A DNA stretch of 64,000 bases from Macrotrachela quadricornifera. Lineage: Eukaryota; Rotifera; Eurotatoria; Philodinida; Philodinidae. The stretch is taken from assembly GCA_022393335.1 (NCBI GenBank), contig JAJEKB010020399.1:102253-166252 (forward strand), in the 5' to 3' direction. Shown in pieces: positions 24,493-36,441 of the stretch. Made by a program: the position numbers and the translations under genes. Below the pieces are notes generated by a model. That model worked only from the letters and a program-made list of their open reading frames with translations. It was not told the origin of the DNA and searched no databases. Position 1 is the stretch's first letter, and every line of letters begins with the position of its first letter.

Positions 24493-24832
24493 AAATAAGA
24501 TCTCTGTGACTTTTATTTATTTAATTGTTTATTGTTCGACTTCTTCTTATTTTATTTGATCCTCGATAACAACGAACAACAATATAAAAATCAGCAACAA
24601 ATTACTATAACATCACTTGACATCTACGTATTCAATTTCGTTTCTCGACTTCTCTCATAATATCATTCCTGAAGATGGGTACTAGATAAGGGCACGAACG
24701 CTCGAATATCTCTTTTTTATTTCTGTTTGAAATAGATAGATAAATGAATACATTATTTACAACAGTTATCTCTTTATTTTCTTGTTTGAATATTTGATAA
24801 ATGTTCATTTATTCCATTAAATCATATACGTA
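24493..24832. other. Gene-free spacer, 3' flank of kinase
   Basis: No supported gene. 24670-24705 reads CTGAAGATGGGTAC then GGGCACGAACGCTCG, a weak echo of retroelement ends but lacking the hammerhead core. Confidence 0.35.
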
Positions 24833-26439
24833 TTAATTTAGTATATTTTCTTGTTCAAAGAAGATTATTTCATGTTTATTATCATCTAAATGTTTAAATA
24901 TATGTTGAAATGATGGACGATCTGATGGTTGTTGATTAAAACACATTTTCAATAAGAATTTAAAACTTTCAGATGCTGATAATGGAATTGATAATGTTAA
25001 TTTACCTGCAGCAACACCTAAATTAAATATAAATAGAAAATAATATATTAAAAAAGTTTTTTTTCGATGATTAAACTTACCATATATAACTGCACATGGT
25101 TCAGTATTATTATAAGGTACTTGACAAGTTAACATTTCCCAAAGAACAACACCAAATGACCTGAAAATTTCAGATTAATTAGATAAATTTCAATGGAATA
25201 ATAATCAAATTCGTATTTTCAAACGTATCAAGTTTTTTCTTTGATCAATAAAAATACATACCAAACATCAATTTTTTCTGAACAAGGTTCTCCTTTAATA
25301 ACTTCTGGCGCCATCCAAGCAATTGTTCCATTAACTGACATAATCTGACTTTGTTGATTAACTAATTCTTTACTTGTACCAAAATCTGATATTTTTAAAA
25401 TATATTTATCATAAAAAAGTATATTTGGTGATTTTAAATCTCGATGAATAATTTTATGTGAATGTAAATATTCAACACCATTTGATATTTGTCTTGACCA
25501 ATCAAATACTTGTGTTGGTTTTGTATGTAAATCGTTTTCACGACATTGTTTTAATGTATCATATAATGAACCATATGCACAATAATCCATAATTATATAA
25601 AATAACGGTGGTGAAATTGAAACACCTAAAATAATAAAAAGAATATACTTTAAACAAAAGAGAAAATCATTCTTCTTAACCTCGAAATTTAATAATATTA
25701 ATATGATTTAAATTTTTTAAATGTTTTATATTTGTTTCTTCTTTAGTTCTAACTCGTTTACATGCAATATCTTGACCATTGAATCTACCATGAAAAACAG
25801 AACCTTCTTTACCTGTACCAATTAATCTTAAATTATGTGTTCTTTCATTAATTTGTATTTTCCATTCATTAGTTGTTTCAGTTAATATATGTGTTGTAGA
25901 CATTGTATATTTTATAAATTCACCAAATTTATTCATTACTGAAAAAAATCGTTTAAAACATCCGAAGAATGTATCAAATAAACCATTATCATCATTACTA
26001 GATATACTAGTATTAATTTGATTAGTTTGATATATAATTTCATTTGTTGGAAGAGTATATATATCAATAGTATTATTTGTTCTATTTGCCATTTGACCAA
26101 ATATAAACGATGGATCATGTTCACTAGTTGATGCTGATGAAATCGAACAAGTTGTTAATTGTGGAATAGGATCTTCAGGTAATATTGGAGGTTTATCATT
26201 TTCATTAAAATTTGTACTTTCTAGTGAATCAATATCAAACGAACTGCATATAAAAAGAAATCAAATCGAATATAAAGAGAAAACTAATAAAATCAATAAA
26301 CTAACCGAAGGTCTGTAATTTGTTGATTACGAATATTTGAATAAAGTTCTTCAGGTGATAAAATACCATTAAGTACAGTTGTATTTGGTGCTGGACTTAA
26401 TATGATTGTTTCATGAGTAAAATTAGGTACTACAGACAT
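24833..26439 (-). CDS. Protein kinase, DLK/LZK (MAP3K12/13)-like
   Basis: Five exons: 26439-26306, 26243-25681, 25625-25262, 25160-25081 and 25017-24833, totalling 1326 nt (441 aa), in frame throughout. Introns are 62, 55, 101 and 63 bp, all GT..AG. A Ser/Thr-rich N-terminal region of about 165 residues is followed by a complete kinase domain: Gly-rich loop LIGTGKEGSVFHG, the VAIK-type lysine in IACKRV, catalytic loop HRDLKSPNIL, DFGTSKE, WMAPEVIKGE and the helical lobe ending QQPSDRPSFQHIFKHLD. The sequences around CAVIYGVAAGKLTLSIP and RPSFQ resemble the mixed-lineage kinases DLK/LZK, which act at the top of JNK/p38 cascades in the cytosol. The leucine zippers that follow the kinase domain in those proteins are absent: the protein ends 20 residues later. 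All key residues are present, so it is probably active. Confidence 0.9.
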
Positions 26440-27372
26440 TTTATATAGTATATTTATTCCAAGTTATGCCACCAACATGTAGCGTCTAAAAAAATTAACA
26501 ATTTGCTTATTAAGTGGAAATATCTTTCATCGTTCTCTCGTCTATCTATAGTGACGTTATGACAACAAACAAATAGTCTATTTCTTTCCTTCTTCTTTTT
26601 AACCAATCATATTTAATCTAAATACTTCACTTTTGTATAAATAAATTCAAACAAAATCATATAAATATATATATATTTTTTTTTTTATGAATCACTGAAA
26701 TTCTCAGATATTCACTTTTATCAGTAATCGATTTAATTTATTATTTTTGATCAAGATAATTTCACGGCTTCTATATTATGAAAATTTTATTTTTTGATGT
26801 GTTTATTGAAGATAAATTATGTGGTGATTCATACCTGATAATGTTTTTCATAAAGTTGTGGACACAATAAAAATATTTTTGACTGTCAATGAAAGTAATG
26901 AGATAAAAAGAAAGTACTTGAACACAGTAAATTTTTCCAACTATTTTCAAGCAGATATGATAAAATTATCAGAAAAAATTTAATCAAAATTTAATAAATA
27001 TATAAATAAATTCTGCTTCAATCTTACTGTGAAGACAGTTTAACACCAGTATTTATGTATTTTAAAGATGGTCTTAAAAAAAGAAAAATATATGAATTAA
27101 ACAGTAGGAATCTATATGAACTCAAAATTAGTACGATTAACATTGAACATATGTTTTTATTTATTTAGTTTTTTCAAATAATGAAAATGAATTATTTATT
27201 ATTAACCCTTTGGTGGCGGGGTTAGTTTTACTAGAACGACTTTATCATATCGCATGGGCAACTAATGCCTAATACACTCTGTAAAGAATTTGCATAGTTG
27301 GCAATCAAAAGAATCTTTTTTATTGTTGGAAGTTCTAGAAAGCAAAGAGCTTCGCCCTGTACAATATACTTT
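26440..27372. other. 5' flank of kinase, gene-free
   Basis: Upstream region of the minus-strand kinase; strongly AT-rich, with short A and T runs. No supported gene. 27215-27330 is slightly more GC-rich and may be the edge of the piggyBac fragment. Confidence 0.4.
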
Positions 27373-27640
27373 TCACCGGAAGTATTTTAGAGTATGATAA
27401 GTTTCAAAACAGGGTGCCATGCATAAGCCAATATTGCATTCCTTGCATTTGTAGCTAGTTTTTGTTTCGTGCTTCCGACCACGGATTGTATGGCTGCTGA
27501 CAAAGCAACGTCTTTGGCCATCGGTGAAACTTTCTACTTTTGAAAGATAATGTCGTGTCGTTATACGCACCGGTGTCTCTATTGATGGTCTTCCTTGATG
27601 AGTCGATGAGGGCTGGCCACGAACCTGTATTTTGGAACCT
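27373..27640 (-). pseudogene. piggyBac transposase C-terminal fragment
   Basis: The minus frame reads RGQPSSTHQGRPSIETPVR, then RCFVSSHTIRGRKHETKTSY and KCKECNIGLCMAPCFETYHT to a stop at 27373. This is the Cys/His-rich C-terminal finger of piggyBac transposases; one cysteine of the first pair has become Ser. Nothing of the DDE domain is seen upstream. It is a different copy from the relic at 22.4-24.5 kb, which ends with a similar finger on the opposite strand. Confidence 0.75.
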
Positions 27641-27821
27641 CTACCATAGTTCCGGAATTATTGAAACTTTCCAGCTAATCTATTCTGAAGACGCATTGCA
27701 AGTACAAACTTACTCTTTTTGTATATACTTATTCAAAAAATCAATCTTAGAACAACTGATTAAGCTTCTAGTAAAATTGCGTTATTCACTTTATACCGAA
27801 AAAGTTCTCTAAATGAAGTAT

Positions 27822-28000
27822 TTTATCGAAAAAAACTATCTTAAATATCATAATAAGTATTCTAAGCATCTATAATAGACAAAAAGTTTTCTATAGCGGA
27901 ACTGTCTTATCGAAAGGAACTATCTTAAATTTTATTATAAATATTGTAAGTATCTATAACAGATAAAAAGTTCCCTAGCGGAACTATATCTCATCGAAAG
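27822..28000. repeat. Tandem repeat, about 84-bp unit, two copies plus
   Basis: Unit of the type 'TATCGAAA..AACTATCTTAAAT..ATTATAA..TCTATAA.AGA.AAAAAGTT..CTAGCGGAACT' occurs at about 27822 and 27908, with a third partial copy (CATCGAAAGGAAC) at 27992. Non-coding. Confidence 0.65.
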
Positions 28001-28008
28001 GAACATAT

Positions 28009-28285
28009 GATGCTTTATAGCGTTTTCCAGGATATCGTATGTATTTTGGATATCAAATAAATTTCCGGAAATTGAATTAGCTCATCGAACAGACTAATGG
28101 GATATGATCCATAATAGGCATAATAGACATAATGGGCATATTTCTCGATGTGGATGCCACGGAAACGCGAAGACACACGGAAAATATGCCGATTATGCCC
28201 ATTATGCCAGTGAAACCTTAGGTCTGTTATATCTTTTTTTAAGTTGTGGCAAAAAGGAATTTCCCGGAAAACGCTATAACGCATC
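28009..28285. mobile_element. Small TIR element, 277 bp
   Basis: Left end GATGCTTTATAGCGTTTTCC, right end the complement of GATGCGTTATAGCGTTTTCC. A second inner inverted pair contains GGCATAATAGACATAATGGG. No coding capacity. Confidence 0.7.
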
Positions 28286-29116
28286 GAATCGTTGTCTACT
28301 GATTGCTTCAAGTAACGGTCTGGAACAGGCGAATTCCTTAGCTCTAGACTGAGAGAACAACGGTGCAGATGCATGTTTATAGATATGAATGGGATTTTGT
28401 ATACTTACCTGTGTGTAATGTATTAACTGGGCTATGGTGGTCATCTGACAACTACAGTTCAAACAACTATCGAGAAAATTGTAAAGATCATCCAGTTACT
28501 ATGGTTTTAATTAATCAGCCAGTATTAGTCAAAAATGACGCTCATCGATCAATTATTTATTATGATTAAATACTATCAGATAAAATCTAACCGTCACAAA
28601 TTTTGATTGTTATTAGCTATTTATTCCTAAACAAACAGTAGTGTTTCAATACCTATGAAAATCTGTATATTAAACTGTTTGAGAATCAGTGGCTACTTCA
28701 TTGGAATACGCCTTGAGCACCCGGAAGAAACCCATTGTATAGACCTTGAGAACTTATGGTTACCTTCACCTCACAGGCCTTCAAGGACTATAACTATCTC
28801 TTAGAAAGTTATGTAGTGAATGTCTATTCATACATAGAAATGTTAGAAAGATGAATTCACATTGGAGTAATAATTAATTGAATACTCAACGTATTCAATG
28901 CTAATAAGTTGAGTACTCACCGACATTGACGCTAAGTGGTTGAGTACTAATTAATTAATTAATTCACAGTTATATAGTCTATGCGGTCTATAGTTTCATT
29001 CAATGACTCCTTACTGTTGCACGTGTAAAATAAAACATAGAATCTTGTGATTTGGTAAAATATGGACTGGGAGAAACTAAGCTCCAAATTTGGAATTTGC
29101 GCTGTTTGTAACTCAC
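28286..29116. other. Spacer with one unassigned frame
   Basis: A plus frame from about 28380 to 28569 (YEWDFVYLPVCNVLTGLWWS.. to a TAA) has protein-like composition but no recognised family and no intact start. From 28880 to 28975 the word GTTGAGTACT recurs, then ATTAATTAATTAATT. The missing downstream exons of the LDLa gene would be expected here and were not found. Confidence 0.35.
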
Positions 29117-29764
29117 CTTTGTTGACCACTACCATCTCGTAAAAATATTTCATGTATGCATTGTCTATCAATACATCAATATTCATTATTTTCACATTCA
29201 TTAATTTCAATTTGCCAACAATTTTCTTCATCAATTCCATCATTCAAACAATCAATACGGCCATTGCATATTTCAGTCCAATCAAGACATGCTAATGTAG
29301 GACCACGATCACATTCTAAATGAACATTGACATAATGGACCAAATCTTGGTAATGAACAATTGAAGAAGAACTCTGTTCCCGTAGATGATGCTTCATTTG
29401 AAGTAAAATGATGATTCAAATAGAGCTGATAACGTTCAATTACATCCATTGTTGTTGACCAAATGTATAACTGTTGACTAGTGATATTTTGTTCAAAAAG
29501 TTCAGCAAAAGTAAATTTTTGATTAAAATTATTTTCTTGAATATTCCATTTTAATGGTAATTCAGTTAAACAATATGCGATAATTTCATGAAGATCAATG
29601 TCTTTTTCAGTCGAGGCAGCAACAAAAAGACAATCATGTTGAAATCCAATATCATCATTTTTATTCTTATCACTTACCCAATCTGTAAGATGAAGATTGA
29701 TTTGAGGCGAAGAAAACGCTACTCGAAGTAGAATAAACCAAAGAAAAATCCTGATGCATAGCAT
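29117..29764 (-). pseudogene. LDL-receptor class A surface protein, broken
   Basis: ATG at 29764 opens a signal peptide (MLCIRIFLWFILLRVAFSSP). About 130 residues of rotifer-type extracellular sequence follow, to NCSLPRFGPLCQ. There a deletion joins this to an LDL-receptor A module in another frame (HLECDRGPTLACLDWTEICN, then GRIDCLNDGIDEENCW). In that module an Arg codon has become TGA at 29176-29178, just after NECENNEY. The frame then runs CIDRQCIHEIFLRDGSG to a plausible splice donor at 29116, and no later exon is present. A functional relative would be a secreted or membrane protein with calcium-binding LDLa modules. Two lesions and loss of the 3' end make this a relic. Confidence 0.75.
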
Positions 29765-30479
29765 CGCGCAACGTTATAACACTTTCCAGTGAATATAATG
29801 GAAAGAGTGTAGAAGCGTTTTTCTCTTGGAAATTATATATTTCTTCTTCTTGAAACATCTGGATTTATTTTGGAAAAAACTGATTTAAAATGTTGTTACT
29901 AACAAAGATCATGGCTAATGTTAATTGGAAAAGTTTGCTTTGCATCCTGTGTAAAAATTTTAAAACACTTCTTGTACGTCTTCTAACTAGGTCAAAAGTG
30001 ATTTTACATCTGTTGTTATTTTAGCAAAAAGTGAGCGTTAGAGAAAAAGGAAGTTTGGCACTTTTATGTATACAGGAGAATATAAAAAAATTATCGTTAA
30101 ATTTTCATAATCTTTTTTATTTCTGATAATCAAAAAAGAATTATCTTTTTTATACATAGTTTAGGCACATATTATACTTCAAAACTACAATAATTCATAA
30201 TTTATTCCATCTCCCTTTAGATCGATAATTCATAAACACTTATAATAATCATATCAAATTTTATGTAAAAAAAGTAAGCAGCGCATTCGACTATTTTCTA
30301 TGTCTATTGACCTGAGTGTCTAAGCTGCAGAAGAAAATTATTAAAATACCTAGAGTTCGACGATCTCTATCCAACGATGTCATCAAATCCCATCAAATTT
30401 TAACGAATCGTCAAAAAAGCCCAAAAGAAGTCATAATTTTCATAGAGACACGATAACATTTTTCGTCTAATCAATGATG
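29765..30479. other. Gene-free flank
   Basis: Upstream of the LDLa relic; no supported feature. Confidence 0.4.
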
Positions 30480-30760
30480 ATTCGTCAGATTACATAAGCC
30501 TTTCATGAATCATATACCAATCAATGCAAAATTTCACGCTCTATCCAGCGGTATATAATTTCTTTCACTAGAAGTCTCTTATAGTCCAGTAGATTCTCTG
30601 GAACCTAAAAAAAACAGGTTTTCCATAGTAATTCTTATAGAGATTCGTCCATAAGCTTGCGTCATTCTTGAAAACCATACCAATCGATGCAGAATCGCGA
30701 GCTTTATCGAATCGTATATAATTCACACCGAAAAGAAAATAAATAAGGACTATTTAACAA
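30480..30760. repeat. Degenerate two-copy tandem repeat, about 166 bp
   Basis: CATACCAATCAATGCA..CTCTATCCAGCGGTATATAATT near 30512 returns as CATACCAATCGATGCA..TTTATCGAATCGTATATAATT near 30678. Non-coding and diverged. Confidence 0.5.
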
Positions 30761-31428
30761 CATCGAAAAGATACGTTTATCATCCATCTCTAGGCATTAT
30801 CAAAAACCAAATCGTTTGAACTTGGATTTCCATTAGATTTCTTTATTTATTTTCATGTGTAATTAACGTATAGGAGTAACAATCTGAAGACCTACCGGCC
30901 TCGAATATTGATAGTTATTTCTATGGCACCTTTAGAAATCGTGACAGATCCCTTAGTAGTACTGTGCTCCCCAAGTCGAACATAACGACGAATGTAAACG
31001 ACAGTTTAAATACGTGCATGCTGCCGTAGAGGACCATAAACCACTCATTTGATATGCCCTGTGTTGCAGCCGTATGATGTCGTGTCGTATACAGCAAAAT
31101 ATTTAGATTGTATAAGCTAAAAACTGTGCCATAATACGGCCATAACCCAACGAATATCGCAGTATATACTAACGTTTGCGACTGTAATACTACGTAATTT
31201 ACACTATAAAAACTAGAAGCGACGCCAGTTCGTAGAACCAGGAGGATCCGTCGGAAGAACTCAAATTTCGCTGCCACACAGTGATCCGATTCGGTTCATT
31301 ACAATATCTACACTCCTATGGATACACCACTATACCTGTATCGTTATAAGCACACCGTTATACCTATACTCTTATGAGTATACCACTATACAAGTACGAT
31401 TAGTAAAGGAACAGTAATAGATAAAGTA
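30761..31428. other. Unassigned segment, higher CpG
   Basis: 31000-31300 has noticeably more CG dinucleotides than its surroundings and an open minus frame of 118 codons (30921-31277) without a recognisable domain, more likely chance than a gene. 31300-31395 is a short degenerate repeat on ACACCACTATACCT. Confidence 0.4.
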
Positions 31429-32369
31429 AAGGGTGGTCATAAAGTTTCGACCCTTTCTTAGTAAATCAAGAATATCTATAACAAACTCATAGGAAGGTAT
31501 GGATCAAATTATGTCATTTTGTAGAGAAAGAGAAGAGCTATCATCTGAAAAAAAGACTGTTTGAAATACATAAATTTATTACGATGTTATGGTCATTTCG
31601 CTAGTTTCAAGTGAGAATTTTTACTTTTGTATTTTTTGCAAAAACAAAAATATTCTTGTAACATCTTAGCTGGAATAATTTTCTGGATTTTTTTGTACGG
31701 GTGAATAGAGTTCGTCAAGCTCTACAAGAATATGAATATCAACAATTTTGCTGATCCTGTTTCTGATACAAAACTTGAAGACAAGTAGAAAGACTAGTAA
31801 AAATCTTATATATCGTGTATTAAAGAAAGCGTTCTTTATTTCCAATATCATTGGTCAATGGATTGTTTAGTCTATTCCTGAAGCTCGGAAAGGGTATTTT
31901 CATCTACAGTACGTGACAGAGCATCTCAACACGTCAAATGATAGACGGAACAGTCTATCTATCAAACTTATTGAATGTTACGTACACTCTACAACACATG
32001 ATTCACCAGATTTTTCTTATTTTGTATTCAGAAGAGGATCAAAATTTTTTTGAATGTCCATATTTTGGTAGAGGTTATCGAACCCTATCTAATCATAAAA
32101 AAATCTATATCTCAATCGACTTTAATTACTCAAATATTGCAAGAATATTTTTGTTTTTGCAAAAAATGCAAAAGTAAAAATTCTCACTTGAAACTACCGA
32201 AATGACCATAACATCGTAATAAATTTATGTATTTCAAACAGTCTTTTTTTCAGATGATAGCTCTTCTTTTTCTCTACAAAATGACATAATTTGATCCATA
32301 CCTTCCTATGAGTTTGATGTAGATATTCTTGATTTACTAAGAAGGGGTCGAAACTTTATGACCACCCTT
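31429..32369. mobile_element. Tc1/mariner-type MITE with 230-bp TIRs, 941 bp
   Basis: Ends AAGGGTGGTCATAAAGTTTC and its mirror GAAACTTTATGACCACCCTT, flanked by TA on both sides (31427-31428 and 32370-32371). The TIRs run about 230 bp (to CAAAAATATTCTTG). TA duplication and the GGGTGGTC end fit Tc1/mariner superfamily non-autonomous elements. The interior (31660-32140) has no intact transposase frame. Confidence 0.85.
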
Positions 32370-33140
32370 TAGTAGAAATAACTTTGAATAATTTTGACTT
32401 GTTGCATTTTCTAAGGAAGTTGTTTTTTCAAAGTTGAGCTCAATCTCAATCGAATATGTGTGTTTGAGTTAGAACCGAGCATAATCTGTTAAAATTCAGC
32501 ATTAAAACTCGAACTCATGTTCAGGTTTGATACATATCTAATAACAAATGATACCGCTATATACTTGATTTGATAGAAGAGATAATACCAGTCTATATAT
32601 ACGCTATTTCAGTTTTTATTTCCACTTGCTACGAGTAAGATAATGTATGCTGCTCATTATCAACGTCATTACTTTGATTTTGCTTGGCACAATAATTATC
32701 TGAAAAAACAGTGTAGTTTTTTGAGCTATTTGAATAAAAGTCGATATTTTTGGCAAATACCAAGGAGTTTTTTTCAATTTTTTGATAAATAATTGATAAA
32801 ATCTAAAAGGAATTAGTATTTTCCTCCTATATTTATGTATTGTATATGTATTCTTCTGTTTCTTTCAATACATTGATAGTTAGTTTTTTTCTATTTAAAA
32901 TTGAATTCATATTCATCGAATAGGAGAGTGCGACGTCTAATTTTATTGATTGGACAAAAAGTTTCTAATGCTTGACAACATTAAGAAAGAAACAAAATGT
33001 CACTACAATGAATCATGAAATGTTGTAATAACGCTCAAGAATGGAAATGTGATTGCACAACTCTTGCAAAATAGAATCGTTGATGTAAAAGAAAATGCTG
33101 TATCTATTAGAAAGAAAGTCTTAGTTCGTTCATTACTCAA
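32370..33140. other. 5' flank of RRM-DUF4326 gene
   Basis: No supported gene. The plus frame at 33049-33372 is a shifted shadow of the RRM gene. Confidence 0.4.
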
Positions 33141-33782
33141 ATGGAAACTCATTTGTTTTCACGATCAAAACAAGGACCATATCAATGGAATCAACCGACA
33201 GATTCAAAATGGTCGATTTTTGTTAGAAATATTTCTTATGAGACGAATGAACAAGAGCTTCACTCATTCTTCGATAATGTATGCGGTCATGTCAGTACAC
33301 TACGTATTATTTACGACAATTAAACGGGTCGAAGTCGCGGTTTCGATTTTGTACAATTTGGTGCTCTGGTAGCATATGAAACGGCGTTGACACTCAATGG
33401 AAGTTCACTGAATGGACGAAAGTTGAAAATTTTGCTAACTGAGCCCAAAGCTGCTTCTCCTTCAACAACAACAACCTCTTCTACTGTAGTAGAATCAGTA
33501 AATACCACTTCAACAAGTGAACGAAAAACGCGTGTCGTACATTGTAAAAGGTCGAAGTACGACGTATACATTGGTCGACCTTCAATTTGGGGCAATCCTT
33601 TCGTTATTGACAGAGATGGTGATAAAGCAGAGCGCCTTCGAAAATATCGTGATTGGATTATAAGTCAGCCGGAACTTTTAGTACGTGCAAAAAAAGAGCT
33701 TCGAGGACGTACCATTGCCTGTTGGTGTAAACCAGAAGCGTGTCATGGCGATATTTTGGCTGAAATAGCCGATGCTGATTAA
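33141..33782 (+). pseudogene. RRM domain fused to DUF4326, with one in-frame TAA
   Basis: One frame of 213 codons from the ATG at 33141. The N-terminal half is an RNA-recognition motif: RNP2-like SIFVRNISYETNEQELHSFF, then RNP1-like TGRSRGFDFVQF and NGRKLKI. A TAA at 33321-33323 sits exactly where DR-Q-TGRSRG is expected, between the two RNP motifs. After a Ser/Thr linker comes a complete DUF4326 domain: VVHCKRSKYDVYIGRPSIWG, NPF, and LRGRTIACWCKPEACHGDIL. DUF4326 is a small domain mostly known from bacteria and phages, function unknown. Apart from the stop the frame is clean for 213 codons, so either the change is very recent, or the DUF4326 part is made alone from a later start (ATG at 33396 reads MEVH in another frame, so no good in-frame ATG is evident), or the stop is read through. 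Confidence 0.75.
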
Positions 33783-34859
33783 AAGCATTCTCTCAATCTT
33801 TATTCCAAACAATTTCCAATCATATTTTAATCATATACGTCACATGTAATACTTGACGTTTTTTGGTCGAGTGTAGAAATAATAGAGTAGTTTTAATGTT
33901 TTCTAAAACTTTTATTGGATCCTTGTTTCGATACCAAATGATGATTTTTTCAATAAAAGATTCACGTACATATTCAGTTCTTCGATCATGATTGTTCACT
34001 ATGATTTTGTCGAATGAAGTCATCTATATTGTTCCCCAACATAATCAAAGTGAAACTGTATCTCGATAGAGTTTGGTCACTTTGTTTTCTACAATCTCTT
34101 TCTTGCGACTTGTTATGGATTCACTTAGAAATGATTTCCAATTAAGAACGAATCGATCGAGCAGAAATTTTTAGAAATGAATGTTTCTAGTGAGAAACAT
34201 CTATGATAAAGATTTCAGTTTAATATCCTTTATTAGACCCGAGTTCCAACTAGTTTTAGTACTGCCCAAAAGAATCGAAATAACTTCATAGACATTAGAG
34301 ATATAGAGCTCGAGCTGGCTTCAATTTAAGTCTAGCCATAATGTGCAACTTTTCATCGGACAGAATTTTGAAATTCTCTTCCGTTCATTTTTTATGAGTG
34401 TATTAGTGAACAAGTGTTCAAAATAAGTATAAAAAGGTGACTGAATCTACAGTAAATTTCACTTTTCTCATTCTTAGGAATGAAGTATTAAAAATCCACC
34501 TGATACGTATTTTGAAATAAATTATTTGCTGCCACTCATCTATGTTATATGTATCATCGAACTATCTTACTGGATGATTCAAACAAGCTTAATTATCGAT
34601 CAATAGGATTTGTTGTCGTTCGTTCACTTAAGAATGTTTTTATCCAACGACAGTCACAATATCATTGATATATTAACTGAATTGTTTTATGTTTAGACTG
34701 AAAACGAAAGTTTATGTGTCATTATGTGCATGTTTTCTTTTACTGTTTGATCTGAAATTTTAATTCTAGATTAATCTGATGTTATAAACACACAACGATA
34801 TTCAATCAATGTGTTTATAAAAAAAAACAACCCAAACTGATTCACAATTTTTGCATCTC
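33783..34859. other. Gene-free spacer
   Basis: The 67-codon minus frame at 33820-34023 (MTSFDKIIVNNHDRRTEYVR...) has protein-like composition but no recognised domain. Nothing else is supported. Confidence 0.4.
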
Positions 34860-34863
34860 AAGA

Positions 34864-35000
34864 AGTGCCAGTTCATGATTGGTCAGCGGATGAGGTATCC
34901 ATCTGGATGTTATCTTTCTTAAACCAAAGGGTTGCTGCAAAATGGTATCAACACTCCTATGCGATATGTTCAAGATGATAGCAAGAAAATCAATGCTAAT
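34864..35000 (+). pseudogene. Possible SAM-domain exon fragment
   Basis: After a possible splice acceptor (TGCATCTCAAG) the plus strand reads VPVHDWSADEVSIWMLSFLN, which resembles the first helix of a sterile alpha motif ('W..eeV..WL'). The frame then stops within about 25 codons. No neighbouring exons. Weak evidence. Confidence 0.25.
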
Positions 35001-35192
35001 ATGTGGATCATCATTCACAAGATTTTGTAAAGCACCAATATTTTGTTGAGTAATGACTATTATTGAACGACTACTTCAAGGATTATTCTCTGGTGACTCT
35101 CGTTCATTTGAAAATCGATAAATCTATTGAGCGATTGTTGGATATGAAACGTAACCTTGTCCATAAGTGGTAGTTAACTCGTCATGGATTTA

Positions 35193-35612
35193 TAAATCAT
35201 ATTGAGTATATCTCTTCCTTTACTAATTTCAATTGAATATAATAAAAAATATTTAATTTAATAATTGACGTTTCGAACGTAAAATTTTCTTCAATAGAGT
35301 AAAATGTGTTACATGTTATAAATCAATTTTCTTCTCTCTTTCTTTTCTATTTGGATTATTCCATTTAATACTGATACGGACAAGACAGAAAACTGATACG
35401 CTGAAAGGTTAACTTTCTTCGTCCGCATCGATATTAAATGGAATAATCCAAATAGAAAAGAAAGAGAGAAAAAAATTGATTTATAGCATGTAACATATTT
35501 TACTCTATTGAGGAACATTTTACGTTCGAAACGTCAATTATTAAATTAAATATTTTATATTATATCCAATTGAAATCAATAAAGGAAGGGATATACTCAA
35601 TATGATTCATAC
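35193..35612. repeat. Long palindrome, about 420 bp, 40-bp loop
   Basis: Arms of about 185 bp are reverse complements with few mismatches (outer AATCATATTGAGTATATC; inner TTCTATTTGGATTATTCCAT). The arms carry TTACGTTCGAAACGTCAATT. The loop at about 35385-35425 is comparatively GC-rich. No coding. Confidence 0.85.
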
Positions 35613-35751
35613 AATCTTCCTCGATCGCAATGTCATGAATTTGTGTTACAGTTAAACCTAATAATAAACGAGTTTTTATACAGTCCGAGTACATTGATAG
35701 TTTACCCTTCAAATTTTTTGTTTTTTATTAATATACGTTTTGATCTGTTAA

Positions 35752-36441
35752 CCTACTATATATAGGAAGAATGTTCGAAATGCGCTGCATCTTTTAATAT
35801 ATTTACGTTCACTATAAAATACAGTTCAAAGTATAAAAGTGTATAAAAAAAAAAAAGTGAGATTTTTTCCTCTTCCAAATTTCGGGTATATGTGGTGGTG
35901 CAAGATGTTTTATTTCGCATATATCTCAGCTTAAGTAAATGATAAAACATTAAATTTTTTCCTAAAAGATGCGCCGTGAAAAGCTCTACGAAAACTATAT
36001 AATTGAATTCGTTTTTATCTGCTCTGGTGATTTTTTTGATACTAACAATGAAATAACTTACATAGCAGTATCACTTCCTATCATATAGAAAACGTTTCGA
36101 TGATTTCTCTGATTCACTACAGAACTTGGTCAATACAAGTCATTTATTCATTGTGAATATCAGAAGAACCGCTAGAGCAGATAAAAACGAATTCAGTTAT
36201 GTAGCTTTTGGAGAGCTTTTCACGATGCATTGTTTGGAAAAAATCCAACGTTTCATCATTTACCTAAGCCGAGATATACACGAAATAAAAGCTGTTATAA
36301 CATTATGGACGCCGTGGTAAAAATAATAAAAGTAATTTTTTCTTCTAATACACTTTTTATACTTTAAACTGCATTTCACAATCAATGCAAATATGCCAAA
36401 AGATGCAGCACATTTCAGGCTTTCATCCTGTATATAGTAGG
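35752..36441. mobile_element. piggyBac-type MITE with TTAA target duplication
   Basis: Begins CCTACTATATATAGGA and ends with the mirror TCCTGTATATAGTAGG; TTAA flanks both ends (35748-35751 and 36442-36445), the hallmark of piggyBac insertion. Long imperfect inverted arms (to about 36035 and from 36150) include ATCTGCTCTGG/CTAGAGCAGAT and AAAGATGCAGC words. No transposase inside; presumably moved by a piggyBac such as those decayed at 22.4 and 27.4 kb. Words of its arms recur in the 62806-63092 element. Confidence 0.85.

Noticed and set aside
24670..24705. Possible second hammerhead (CTGAAGATG ... GAACGCTCG)
   Set aside because: The CTGATGAG core and the GAAA are both missing, and no stem II forms.
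30921..31277. 118-codon minus-strand open frame with hydrophobic stretches
   Set aside because: No recognisable domain, no splice partners, and it lies in a segment of unusual base composition where stop codons are rarer on that strand.
35270..35300. GTTCGAAACGTC motif as a hammerhead remnant
   Set aside because: The GAAA-like part is there but no CUGAUGAG partner lies within reach; it is simply part of the palindrome arm.
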